DNA from: a bacterium
Lineage (GTDB): Bacteria; Bacteroidota; Bacteroidia; Flavobacteriales_D; Crocinitomicaceae
Direction: 5' to 3'
Assembly (NCBI GenBank): GCA_024742305.1
Contig: JANSYQ010000016.1
Location: forward strand, 1 to 64,000
DNA: 64,000 nt
The translations under genes were made by a program, and so were the position numbers. Shown here one piece after another: positions 48,213 to 57,759 of this stretch. How positions within the stretch are numbered: the stretch's first letter is position 1; the number at the start of each line of letters is the position of its first letter. The notes beneath the pieces are model-generated. The model saw only the letters and a program-made list of their open reading frames with translations, did no database searches and was not told where the DNA came from.

Positions 48213-50150
48213 ATGGCAACGTACAAAACACCAGGTGTCTATGTTGAGGAAATCACCAAGTTCCCTCCTTCAGTGGCACAAGTAGAAACTGCGATTCCGG
48301 CCTTCATTGGGTACACGGAAAAAGCAGAAAAACGAAATGGAGATGACTTGACACTGATTCCTACTCGAATCACTTCACTCTTGGAATACGAAACGTATTT
48401 CGGAAGTGCGAAGGAAGAGACAACAATTGGTGTTACTCTTACGGATAGCACTTCAAACGGAGTAGTTAATCGCGTGATAAAAGCAAACGAACCTACTTCT
48501 GAAACTGCTTACCTAATGCATTACGCGATGCAAATGTACTTCGCGAATGGAGGAGGACCTTGTTATATCATTTCTGTAGCAGATTACTCCAGTGGAGTTG
48601 TGTCTAAAGGAGATTTGGATAATGGTTTGGCTGCTTGTAGAAAAGAAGACGAGCCAACGCTTATTCTTTTCCCAGATGCTAAAAACATGAATAACACAAG
48701 TGATTTTTACAGTCTTTACAACGATGCATTGACACAATGTAACGAATTGCAAGATCGCTTTACGATTATCGATACAGAATCTGATGATGAAGAGTTTGGA
48801 ACACCAGTTCAGGATTTACGTGACAACATTACAAGCGACAAAGACTACGTGAAATATGGTGCTGCGTATTATCCGTACCTGGAAACAATCCTTGATTATC
48901 AGTACGATGAATCAAATGTGACAATTACACACATCTCAGATGCGTCTTCGGCTTTAGACTCAGTTCTGAGCGATGCAAACACGGCTTTGGCTACGGTTTC
49001 ATCAGCGGATAGTGGAATTGCAGCATTAATTACTGCATACACAGATGCTAATACAACTTATCAAGGGTTGGCCGCAGCAACAGCGTTTAGTAACAAAACG
49101 GACGTAACTGAGCCGCTTCAAGACATCGTTGATTCACTCCAAGCAGTTGTAGACGCAGGAGGTGATGCAGCGGCAGCAGGTACTGCGGCAGCAGCGGCAG
49201 CCGAAGAAAACCCTACAATTGCAGGAGATGCAACTACGGCGGCAACGGCGATTACTACAGCTACAACAGGCGGTGCGTCTATCGTGACTTTGATTTCAAC
49301 ATTAGAAGCACATATTGCAGCTATAGATGCAGCAGGAAACGGAACAGATGCCAAAACAGCAGCTGCTGATGCTACTGCCGATCATGGAGATGCCGCAGCT
49401 GAGATTACGACGGTTCTTGGTTTGATTGATCCTACTTTGATCGATGCAATTATCGCATGTCAAGGTGTTGATACAGATGGACATCTACACGGACTAACTT
49501 TGGCCGCAATCGAAACGGTTGATAATGCATTGTACAACCAAATCAAAGCAGAAATCAACGCGATGCCATTCAAACTTCCTCCATCGTCAGCAATGGCAGG
49601 AATTTATGCTCGTACCGATGCAAATGTTGGTGTATGGAAAGCTCCGGCAAATACATCTTTGAATTATGTTATCAAACCATCCGTAACGATCTCAAGCGAA
49701 GATCAAGAGTCACTCAATGTTGATACAGTTGCTGGTAAATCCGTAAACGCTATCCGTACATTCCGTGGAAAAGGAACGTTGGTTTGGGGAGCACGTACTT
49801 TGGCTGGTAACGACAACGAATGGCGCTATGTTCCAGTTCGTCGTTTCTTCAACATGGTTGAGGAGTCTGTGAGCAAAGCAACAGAGCAATTTGTATTCGA
49901 AAGCAACGATTCCAACACTTGGGTACGTATCCGTGCAATGATCGAAAACTTCTTGATCCTTCAGTGGAAAGCAGGAGCTTTGGCAGGATCTAAGCCGGAA
50001 CAAGCATTCTACGTTCGCGTTGGATTGGGACAAACGATGACGGCTCAGGATATTCTTGAAGGTCGTATGATTATTGAAATCGGTATGGCGGCAGTACGCC
50101 CAGCTGAATTCATCATCTTGCGTTTCTCTCACAAAATGCAAGAAGCATAA
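48213..50150 (+). CDS. Contractile tail sheath protein (Afp2/3-like) with Ala/Thr-rich insertion
   Basis: MATYKTPGVYVEEITKFPPSVAQVETAIPAFIGYTEKA; NALYNQIKAEINAMPFKLPPSSAMAGIYARTDANVGVWKAPANTSL; RTFRGKGTLVWGARTLAGNDNEWRYVPVRRFFNMVEESV. Confidence 0.95.
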   Translation: MATYKTPGVYVEEITKFPPSVAQVETAIPAFIGYTEKAEKRNGDDLTLIPTRITSLLEYETYFGSAKEETTIGVTLTDSTSNGVVNRVIKANEPTSETAYLMHYAMQMYFANGGGPCYIISVADYSSGVVSKGDLDNGLAACRKEDEPTLILFPDAKNMNNTSDFYSLYNDALTQCNELQDRFTIIDTESDDEEFGTPVQDLRDNITSDKDYVKYGAAYYPYLETILDYQYDESNVTITHISDASSALDSVLSDANTALATVSSADSGIAALITAYTDANTTYQGLAAATAFSNKTDVTEPLQDIVDSLQAVVDAGGDAAAAGTAAAAAAEENPTIAGDATTAATAITTATTGGASIVTLISTLEAHIAAIDAAGNGTDAKTAAADATADHGDAAAEITTVLGLIDPTLIDAIIACQGVDTDGHLHGLTLAAIETVDNALYNQIKAEINAMPFKLPPSSAMAGIYARTDANVGVWKAPANTSLNYVIKPSVTISSEDQESLNVDTVAGKSVNAIRTFRGKGTLVWGARTLAGNDNEWRYVPVRRFFNMVEESVSKATEQFVFESNDSNTWVRIRAMIENFLILQWKAGALAGSKPEQAFYVRVGLGQTMTAQDILEGRMIIEIGMAAVRPAEFIILRFSHKMQEA

Positions 50151-50188
50151 TTATTCACAGAAGTAAAACATCAGAAAAATAAAATATC

Positions 50189-50623
50189 ATGAGTAAGATA
50201 TATCCTTTAGCGTCCTTTAAATACAAAGTAGAATGGGGCGGAACAGTAATCGGATTTACCGAAGTTTCAGGATTGAAAGTTGAAACAGAAGTAATCGAGT
50301 ATCGTCATGGAGCAAGTCCTGAGTACTCAAAGGTAAAGATGCCAGGTCAACAAAAGTACTCGGACATCACTTTGAAAAGAGGAACTTTCAAAAGCGATAA
50401 CGAAGCGTACGAATGGTGGAACACCGTAAACTTGAACACGATTGAGCGTCGTGACATTACCATCACTTTGTTGGATGAGAATGACGAAGCTGCAATGGTT
50501 TGGAAAGTGCGTAACGCTTGGCCAAAAACCCTAGACAACGGAACTCTGAAGTCTGACGGTAGCGAGGCGATGATCGAAACAATGGAGATCTGCCACGAAG
50601 GTCTTACCCTTCAAAACGACTGA
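50189..50623 (+). CDS. Tail tube protein (T4 gp19/Afp1-like)
   Basis: YPLASFKYKVEWGGTVIGFTEVSGLKVETEVIEYRHGASPEYSKVKMPGQQKYSDITLKRGTF. Confidence 0.93.
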   Translation: MSKIYPLASFKYKVEWGGTVIGFTEVSGLKVETEVIEYRHGASPEYSKVKMPGQQKYSDITLKRGTFKSDNEAYEWWNTVNLNTIERRDITITLLDENDEAAMVWKVRNAWPKTLDNGTLKSDGSEAMIETMEICHEGLTLQND

Positions 50624-50625
50624 TT

Positions 50626-51123
50626 ATGGCGACGGATATCTATCCACCTTTAGGCTTTTTCTTTTCAGTAGAAATTGATGGAATCAAGGAAAAATCGAAT
50701 GATACGAAGTTTCAATCGGTTACCGGACTGTCAGTGGATGTTGAATTGGAAGAGATAGCCGAAGGTGGAGAAAACCGTTACAAACACAAATTCCCAGTCA
50801 AGACCAAGTATCCCAACTTGGTCTTGAAAAGGGGAATGCTCGTTGATTCAGAAATCATTGATTGGTTCAAGGATGGGATCGAAAGCTTCGATATCCAACC
50901 GAAAGACCTTGTTGTCAAGTTAATGCACGATTCTGTTAAGGACAGAAGCGTGAAGAATGACAAAGATTCGAAAATCGAGCCACTTTATGTTTGGAGCATC
51001 AAAGGTGCCTACCCTATTAAATGGAACGTTGACGCCTTCAATGCCGAAGAAAGTAAAGTTGTGGTTGAAACGGTTGAACTCGCTTATAATTACTTCACCG
51101 CAGGGAAAGCACAAAACTCATAG
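50626..51123 (+). CDS. Second tail tube-like protein (Afp5-like)
   Basis: YPPLGFFFSVEIDGIKEKSNDTKFQSVTGLSVDVELEEIAEGGENRYKHKFPVKTKYPNLVLKRGML. Confidence 0.9.
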   Translation: MATDIYPPLGFFFSVEIDGIKEKSNDTKFQSVTGLSVDVELEEIAEGGENRYKHKFPVKTKYPNLVLKRGMLVDSEIIDWFKDGIESFDIQPKDLVVKLMHDSVKDRSVKNDKDSKIEPLYVWSIKGAYPIKWNVDAFNAEESKVVVETVELAYNYFTAGKAQNS

Positions 51124-51125
51124 GT

Positions 51126-51278
51126 ATGCCCATTGAGATAAAAGAAATGCACGTAAAAATAAACGTTGCCGAAGCCCCAAAAGGTGGTGGTGGCGGAGGT
51201 GCAGCCAATGAACAAAAAATTATCGAGGAATGCATAGCGCAGGTCTCACAGATGTTGAAAAACACTAAAGAACGATAA
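51126..51278 (+). CDS. Small DUF5908-like (Afp6/Pvc6-position) protein, 50 aa, missing from the supplied ORF track
   Basis: MPIEIKEMHVKINVAEAPKGGGGGGAANEQKIIEECIAQVSQMLKNTKER*; 2-nt gap to each neighbour or less; MPIEIKE...INV pattern and position between tube and LysM genes. Confidence 0.8.
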   Translation: MPIEIKEMHVKINVAEAPKGGGGGGAANEQKIIEECIAQVSQMLKNTKER

Positions 51279-51279
51279 G

Positions 51280-51966
51280 ATGCCGGAAGGAGAATTGAAA
51301 AAGCTGAAAATGATCGGTTACACCGACTCCGAGTTTAAAAACAAAGCGGATTCCGGTGAATTTACCACGTTGGTGAACCCCGAGAAATATAACCTTTCCT
51401 ATAAAATCGAATACGACGATCAACAAGGACAAGGGTCGAGCTCGGTACCGGCAAAATTCACAAAAATCAAACCGCAAGATTTCGAAATCGAATTCTTGTT
51501 TGACTCCACGGGCGTTATCGCTCCACCCAACGGTAGTTCAGGAAGTGTTCAGGATGAACTGGACAAATTTCGTTCTATCGCATTCACCTACAATGGTGAC
51601 GAACACCGCCCCAACTTCATAAAGCTGGTGTGGGGTTCCCTCCTATTCAAAGGAGTACTCATGTCCATGGACGTTGAGTACAAACTCTTCAAGCCTAGTG
51701 GCGAACCGATTCGTGCAACAGCAAAATGTTCATTTAAAGGACATCAAGACGACGAAGAAAGAGCAGCTGAAGAGAAGAAAAGTTCACCCGACCTAACGCA
51801 CGTGCGACAGGTAAAAGCGGGCGACACATTACCCTTGATGACACATCGCATTTACGGCGATTCAAAATATTACTTAGAAGTGGCAAAATATAACAAACTG
51901 TCCAACTTCCGAAAACTAACCCCGGGTCAACAAATCGTTTTCCCGCCAATTGAGAAACAGAGTTAA
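51280..51966 (+). CDS. Baseplate/tail protein with C-terminal LysM (Afp7-like)
   Basis: NPEKYNLSYKIEYDDQQGQG...FEIEFLFDSTG; C-terminal VKAGDTLPLMTHRIYGDSKYYLEVAKYNKLSNFRKLTPGQQIVFPP. Confidence 0.9.
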   Translation: MPEGELKKLKMIGYTDSEFKNKADSGEFTTLVNPEKYNLSYKIEYDDQQGQGSSSVPAKFTKIKPQDFEIEFLFDSTGVIAPPNGSSGSVQDELDKFRSIAFTYNGDEHRPNFIKLVWGSLLFKGVLMSMDVEYKLFKPSGEPIRATAKCSFKGHQDDEERAAEEKKSSPDLTHVRQVKAGDTLPLMTHRIYGDSKYYLEVAKYNKLSNFRKLTPGQQIVFPPIEKQS

Positions 51967-53717
51967 TGAACAACAGCGGAGTAATACAAACAAGTAAAAG
52001 TTCAGATTTATCCACTTTTACCATTCTCTCAGGAGGAAATGCCATCCCCGGAACTATCCAGGTGATGAGTATTTCTGTTTCCAAAGAGGTGAATCGCATT
52101 CCCGTTGCCACCCTCGTTATGAAGGATGGAGACTCTGCCGAGCAAGATTTTAGCGTGAGTAACGAAGATCTTTTCAAGCCCGGAACAGAATTGGAAATTT
52201 CAGCAGGATACCATTCGGAAGAAGAAACCATCTTCAAAGGAATCGTCATCAAGCACTCCTTGAAAATCAAAGGAGGAACTTCAATGCTCATCATTGAATG
52301 CAAAGATCAAGCGGTAAAAATGACCGTTGGACGTAAATCGAAGTTCTTTTACGAAAGTACGGATAGCGATGTATTCGAAGAAATTTTGGGTACTTACAGC
52401 GACCTGACTCCGGACGTAGAATCCACCAACCATGAGCATGAGGAATTGGTGCAATATAATTCGTCTGATTGGGACTTTATGCTGTCTCGAGCTCAAGCCA
52501 ACGGAAAGTTGTGTTTCGTAGATGACGGAACAATTAAAATCGCAGCACCGGACCTTGGACAATCCGAAATTGAAACGGTGACCTACGGATCAAGTTTGTT
52601 GGATTTCGATGCCGAAATTGATGCAAGACATCAAATCGCAGCCACAACGGCATACAGTTGGAACCAATCTGATCAAGAACTTATTGAAGTGGAAGGAGCC
52701 GATCCCGGCGTTAGCCTTAACGGTGATTTGTCCAGCAGCGATTTATCCGATGTCATTGGTTTAGACGCGTATCAACTTCGACATGGCGGATCGCTCAATG
52801 ACGCAGAATTGCAAGATTGGGCAGATGCTACTCTACTCTATCAACAACTCGCCAAAGTTCGTGGTCGTGCCCGCTTCCAAGGAATTCCAAGTGTAAAGCC
52901 AAACACCATTTTGAAAATGGAAGGTGTGGGAAACCGATTCAATGGAAACGTTTACGTAACTGGTGTGCTTCATACCATCAGCAACGGAAATTGGGTGTGC
53001 GATGCTCAGTTCGGACTCAACCCACAATGGTTCTCCGAGACTTTTGAGATTAACACGCAACCTGCATCGGGTCTTTTGCCTGCCATTAAAGGATTGCACG
53101 TAGGAATTGTCACTCAACTTGAGGAAGATCCGAATGGTGAAGATCGAATTTTGGTAAAACTTCCTATCGTAAACAGCGACGAGCAAGGTATTTGGTGCCG
53201 CGTATCCACCTTGGATGCAGGAGAAAACCGAGGTTCCTTCTTCCGCCCTGAAATTGAAGACGAAGTCATCGTTGGCTTTATCAATGAAGACCCGAACGAT
53301 CCCATTGTTCTCGGAATGTTGCACAGCAGTGCCAAACCAGCTCCGATTGCAGCAACAGATGATAACCACGAAAAAGGGTTCATCACACGAAGTGAAATGA
53401 AATTGATTTTCGATGATGATAAGCCATCCTTCACCATTGAAACACCGGGCGGTAAAATCGTGACCATCGATGACGACGCCGGAGAAATAAAATTAGAAGA
53501 CGACAACTCGAATGTCATCACCATGAGCAGCAGTGGGATTTCCATTGAAAGCGGAGGCGACATTGAATTGACGGCCTCAAGCGGAGACATTAAAATGTCA
53601 GCAATAAACATTGAAGCGGCTGCCGATGCTGAATTTAAGGCAGAAGGACAAGCCGGAGCAGAATTATCAACAAGTGCAATTGCGGTACTAAAAGGATCGC
53701 TTGTACAAATAAACTAA
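51966..53717 (+). CDS. VgrG-like central spike protein (Afp8-like)
   Basis: gp27-like N-terminal domain; VTQLEEDPNGEDRILVKLPIV...GIWCRVSTLDAGENRGSFFRPEIEDEVIVGFINEDPNDPIVLGMLHSS; C-terminal beta-helix repeats. Confidence 0.93.
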   Translation: MNNSGVIQTSKSSDLSTFTILSGGNAIPGTIQVMSISVSKEVNRIPVATLVMKDGDSAEQDFSVSNEDLFKPGTELEISAGYHSEEETIFKGIVIKHSLKIKGGTSMLIIECKDQAVKMTVGRKSKFFYESTDSDVFEEILGTYSDLTPDVESTNHEHEELVQYNSSDWDFMLSRAQANGKLCFVDDGTIKIAAPDLGQSEIETVTYGSSLLDFDAEIDARHQIAATTAYSWNQSDQELIEVEGADPGVSLNGDLSSSDLSDVIGLDAYQLRHGGSLNDAELQDWADATLLYQQLAKVRGRARFQGIPSVKPNTILKMEGVGNRFNGNVYVTGVLHTISNGNWVCDAQFGLNPQWFSETFEINTQPASGLLPAIKGLHVGIVTQLEEDPNGEDRILVKLPIVNSDEQGIWCRVSTLDAGENRGSFFRPEIEDEVIVGFINEDPNDPIVLGMLHSSAKPAPIAATDDNHEKGFITRSEMKLIFDDDKPSFTIETPGGKIVTIDDDAGEIKLEDDNSNVITMSSSGISIESGGDIELTASSGDIKMSAINIEAAADAEFKAEGQAGAELSTSAIAVLKGSLVQIN

Positions 53718-53719
53718 TT

Positions 53720-54010
53720 ATGGGACAGCCAGCAGCGAGAATTAACGACATGCATGTATGCCCAATGGTAACCGGGACGGTACCTCACGTTGGAGGTCCA
53801 ATTCTTCCTCCGGGAGAGCCCACTGTACTAATTGGCGGAATGCCAGCAGCGAAAGTTGGAGACATGTGCGTATGCACCGGACCACCCGATTCCATCGTCG
53901 CAGGATCAGGAACAGTGCTCATTGGAGGAATGCCTGCAGCTCGTATGGGCGATTCAACAGCGCATGGAGGAACAATTGTTTTAGGTGAACCCACAGTATT
54001 AATAGGATAA
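53720..54010 (+). CDS. PAAR-domain spike tip protein
   Basis: MGQPAARINDMHVCPMVTGTVPHVGGPILPPGEPTVLIGGMPAAKVGDMCVCTGPPDSIVAGSGTVLIGGMPAARMGDSTAHGG. Confidence 0.96.
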   Translation: MGQPAARINDMHVCPMVTGTVPHVGGPILPPGEPTVLIGGMPAAKVGDMCVCTGPPDSIVAGSGTVLIGGMPAARMGDSTAHGGTIVLGEPTVLIG

Positions 54011-54014
54011 AATT

Positions 54015-54428
54015 ATGTCGCAAGAAGATATTGCATTTCTAGGTACCGGATGGTCTTTTCCTCCTGAATTCAGAAGAGGAACAGACGATACATCCATGAG
54101 CAGTGGCGAGAAAGATATTGAAGAAAGCCTAAAAATTCTTCTCTCTACGCAGCTCGGGGAGCGCATTATGATTCCCGAATACGGTTGTGATTTGACTGAA
54201 TTGATCTTTTCACCACTCGACCTAACGCTAAAAACATTTGTGTCGGATTTAATCCGCACCGCTATTCTATACTACGAACCAAGAATCAATGTTGAGAAAA
54301 TCAATATTGACACTGTGAATGAAATTGAAGGAGAGTTGATTTTGGAAGTGGATTATATCATCCGTGCCACCAACTCCCGAAGAAATATTGTCTTCCCGTT
54401 CTATCGAAATGAAGGAACGGACGTGTAA
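54015..54428 (+). CDS. Baseplate wedge protein gp25 family (Afp9-like)
   Basis: FLGTGWSFPPEFRRGTDDTSMSSGEKDIEESLKILLSTQLGERIMIPEYGCDLTELIFSPLD. Confidence 0.93.
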   Translation: MSQEDIAFLGTGWSFPPEFRRGTDDTSMSSGEKDIEESLKILLSTQLGERIMIPEYGCDLTELIFSPLDLTLKTFVSDLIRTAILYYEPRINVEKINIDTVNEIEGELILEVDYIIRATNSRRNIVFPFYRNEGTDV

Positions 54429-54441
54429 AAATTGAACTCTA

Positions 54442-57400
54442 ATGAGTAACAACTGTAACGACATAGCAAAAATACTACTGACGGACGGCACCAACCAAAG
54501 TCAGCGCAATGATACGGCACTCGATCCGGAATCATTGAAAATTCATGGGTTCGGCATGGAGGAATGGATGCGATTTGCGTACAATTTTGCGCAGCATCTT
54601 AACTTTTATGACACGAACAACGCTTCTACTCCAAATGGAGACTGGCAGGATTTCTTCACGAAAGATGAAGATATAGCAGCACTAATTGCCTCTTTGGAAG
54701 AAGCCGACAACCTTACCCCTCACCTAACGCTTTTCATTTGTTTCCTGAAATTACTGGAACTTCCTAATGATCGCATGAATGACCTCACCAAACGTCATTT
54801 GGATTATTACTACAAGGAAATCCTACAAATAGAGAAACTACCAGCGACATACGACAAAGTGCATTTGTTGTTTGAGCTCTCGAAAAACTTCTCCTCTCAC
54901 CTTTTCCAAAAAGGACTGGAATTTAACGGAGGAAAAGATGCCAATGGTAAACTTCGTGTTTACGAATTGATCGAAGAGTTTGCTGCAAACAAAGCAACCA
55001 TTAGTTCCGTCCGCAACTTTTACAGAACTCCGTACGATACTTTCTACGAAACGTTTCCTTACTTCAAAGCCTCTTCTGATGCACGTACACTAGATGGCGT
55101 TAAAGAAGCATTTACGGAAGAGAACACCGAATGGTATCCGTTTGGTTACGACCACGAAGACGATGGAGTAAAAAACTCAGACTTTTTAGAGCTCCCCGAT
55201 GCAAAGCTCGGATTTGCCGTTGCTTCGGAAACTTTACGTTTAAGTGAGGGAGAACGGTACTTCCGTATCAAAATGCAGTTTGACTCTACTCTTTCAGGAT
55301 TTACGAATCAAGATTTAGTTGATCACTTTTCTGTGTATTGCACCACTGAAAAAGGGTGGATTCGCATTTCAGAAGAGAGCGAGCTAGCAGATGACGATCT
55401 TTATTTGAGCACCGCTGACACGGATGTAAATACAGAGGATATTGAGTATGAAACAAAACTTGACGGAAGTGAGGTCCACTTGTCTTCATTCCTGGACCTA
55501 GACGCTCCGGCAATAACGGGATATGATGCCGAGGTGCACCTTGGCTCCTACAATACTTCAAAACCTGTTTTTCGTTTTATATTGAATACGAAAACATTGA
55601 AGGGAGCACGTATCTACAAGGAATTCAGCAAGAAGTTGAATGGAATATCCGTGGAGGTCTCCGTGCGCCAAATGCGCAATCTAAAACTGGAAAACGATTT
55701 GGGTATTTTGAACCCTTCCAAGCCGATGTATCCTTTCTCGAACACCCCAATTGAAGGATCGAATTTCTCTATCTCTAGCGAAGAAGTATTTCAAAAAAAA
55801 TGGACCAGCATTGATGCTTTCATTTTGTGGAAAGGAGTACCGGGCAACCTCGAAAATCACTACTCCGGTTATGGTGTAAACTTTCGTAATACCTACGAGC
55901 CTATTTTAATAGGAGAGGAGGAAGCAGAAGAGCAATCTCCTTCCAACAGGAAATCAGGAGGTCCTAGAGGCGCTCGTTGGAGATGGCTCCAAAGAAGACG
56001 ACGTCAATATCCAGATTTGTTCCCAGGGCTAGCAGAAGTGATCAGTCCAACGGATAACAATGTTGGTAAATACCAGCACTTTTGGGCGAAACGCGGAATG
56101 CTTGTGAATGGCGCATGGTTAAATTCATCCAAAGGTGCACTCTTCACTTCTAGAGCATTGAATGAGCAAGGTGAAGTTGTTTACACAACAGAAGCACAGT
56201 ATAGAAGCGAAGGACTGACAGAAAATGATACAGCCAACAGAATTCGAATTCAATTGGATGACTCTTTCTATCATGAGAAATATCCGGAGCTATACACTAT
56301 TGCCGTTATTGGAGAACCTACCACCGTTGAAGAATTACCAAAGAAACCATATACTCCATTTGCTGAGGATGTATTCATCAATTATTCAGCTACTGATTCA
56401 TTGGACCTCTCCTCAAGTGCTGATGATTACGAAGACACCTACTCTCAGCTTTTCCACGAGCATCCGTTCGGAATTTCAGAAGAACACAGTTCTATAAAAG
56501 AACAGTTCGATTTTGTCTCTGAAAAATCGTGTTATGGAATGCCACAATATGACGAAGGTGGAGAGCTTTACATTGGACTGGAAGGAGCACAACCATTGCA
56601 GAACGTGCCGTTACTCTTCCAAATTTCTGAAGGAACGGAAAATACCGACGTAGAATCATTTACAGAAGAGAATGGTATTGAATGGGAAATCTTGTCCAAT
56701 AACTTTTGGAAGCCCCTAGAAAATGCCGAAATCCTAAAGAATGAAGTAGACAATTTCTTGAAATCGGGCTTGGTTACTTTAACCCTTCCGAAAGAAATCA
56801 CAGACGACAATACGATTCTTCCTTCGGGACAGTTTTGGATTCGCGCAAAAATGACAGGCAAGCGCTACGATGCTGTTTGCAAGTTCATTGGTATCCACAG
56901 CCAAGTTGCCCTCGCGCAATTCACCAATAATGAAAACGAAACCAGTCATCTTGACACAGGGTTACCTGCAGGAACTATTTCAAAGCTCATTCAGCGTTCC
57001 TCTACGCTCAAAACAATAACCCAACCTTATAATTCCTTCGGCGGAAGTCAAGAGGAAAGCGACGACACCTATTACCGACGTGTAAGCGAGCGATTGCGTC
57101 ACAAAAAACGGGCAGTAACCATTTGGGACTACGAGAACATGGTACTTCAGGAATTCCCTGACATCTATCGTGCAAAGTGCTTGAGTCACTCCAATTTGAA
57201 ATCATTCAATGCAGGTGGAAATGTAATCATGGTGGTTATTCCTGATACCGTGAACAAAAACGTATTCAATATCTATGAGCCACGCGTTAGTACAGCATAT
57301 TTGAATGAGATTCAACGCTTCCTTAAAAAGCACTGCTCACTGCACGTTTGTTTGAAGGTGATGAACCCTGACTACGAAGCCATCAAGATAAAAACAGATG

Positions 57401-57759
57401 TCGGATTCTACCCAGGATTTGATCAAGTCTTGTACACGAGTATCCTAGAAGATGACATCACCAAGTTACTTGCACCGTGGGCGTTCGACGAAACGAAAGA
57501 AATTGAATTCGGTGGAAAGCTAAGTAAAAGCATGCTCATAGACTACATTGAAAACCTCGAATACGTAGATTTTGTGAAGTCGATCAGTATCAACGTTCGC
57601 GATGTAAACTCCGGGGTAGAAAGCTTTAAAAGAGTTGAAAACTACGTGGCAACATCACCACTAACCATCATGGTTTCAGCTACAGAACACTTAGTTACAG
57701 CCGTCGCCGACACATGTCCTTCAGGAACCAGTTTAACCACAGTTGATTGCGAAGAATAA
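54442..57759 (+). CDS. Baseplate J/gp6-like protein (Afp11-like, 1105 aa)
   Basis: C-terminal QEESDDTYYRRVSERLRHKKRAVTIWDYENMVLQEFPDIYRAKCLSH...VMVVIPD; operon position. Confidence 0.87.
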   Translation: MSNNCNDIAKILLTDGTNQSQRNDTALDPESLKIHGFGMEEWMRFAYNFAQHLNFYDTNNASTPNGDWQDFFTKDEDIAALIASLEEADNLTPHLTLFICFLKLLELPNDRMNDLTKRHLDYYYKEILQIEKLPATYDKVHLLFELSKNFSSHLFQKGLEFNGGKDANGKLRVYELIEEFAANKATISSVRNFYRTPYDTFYETFPYFKASSDARTLDGVKEAFTEENTEWYPFGYDHEDDGVKNSDFLELPDAKLGFAVASETLRLSEGERYFRIKMQFDSTLSGFTNQDLVDHFSVYCTTEKGWIRISEESELADDDLYLSTADTDVNTEDIEYETKLDGSEVHLSSFLDLDAPAITGYDAEVHLGSYNTSKPVFRFILNTKTLKGARIYKEFSKKLNGISVEVSVRQMRNLKLENDLGILNPSKPMYPFSNTPIEGSNFSISSEEVFQKKWTSIDAFILWKGVPGNLENHYSGYGVNFRNTYEPILIGEEEAEEQSPSNRKSGGPRGARWRWLQRRRRQYPDLFPGLAEVISPTDNNVGKYQHFWAKRGMLVNGAWLNSSKGALFTSRALNEQGEVVYTTEAQYRSEGLTENDTANRIRIQLDDSFYHEKYPELYTIAVIGEPTTVEELPKKPYTPFAEDVFINYSATDSLDLSSSADDYEDTYSQLFHEHPFGISEEHSSIKEQFDFVSEKSCYGMPQYDEGGELYIGLEGAQPLQNVPLLFQISEGTENTDVESFTEENGIEWEILSNNFWKPLENAEILKNEVDNFLKSGLVTLTLPKEITDDNTILPSGQFWIRAKMTGKRYDAVCKFIGIHSQVALAQFTNNENETSHLDTGLPAGTISKLIQRSSTLKTITQPYNSFGGSQEESDDTYYRRVSERLRHKKRAVTIWDYENMVLQEFPDIYRAKCLSHSNLKSFNAGGNVIMVVIPDTVNKNVFNIYEPRVSTAYLNEIQRFLKKHCSLHVCLKVMNPDYEAIKIKTDVGFYPGFDQVLYTSILEDDITKLLAPWAFDETKEIEFGGKLSKSMLIDYIENLEYVDFVKSISINVRDVNSGVESFKRVENYVATSPLTIMVSATEHLVTAVADTCPSGTSLTTVDCEE

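Noticed and set aside
49118-49354. Ala/Val-rich minus-strand ORF inside the sheath gene
   Set aside because: Antisense artefact of the sense Ala-rich insertion
52833-53611. Minus-strand ORFs of 165-178 aa over the VgrG-like gene
   Set aside because: Antisense shadows; the plus-strand frame has clear spike-domain motifs and tight operon spacing
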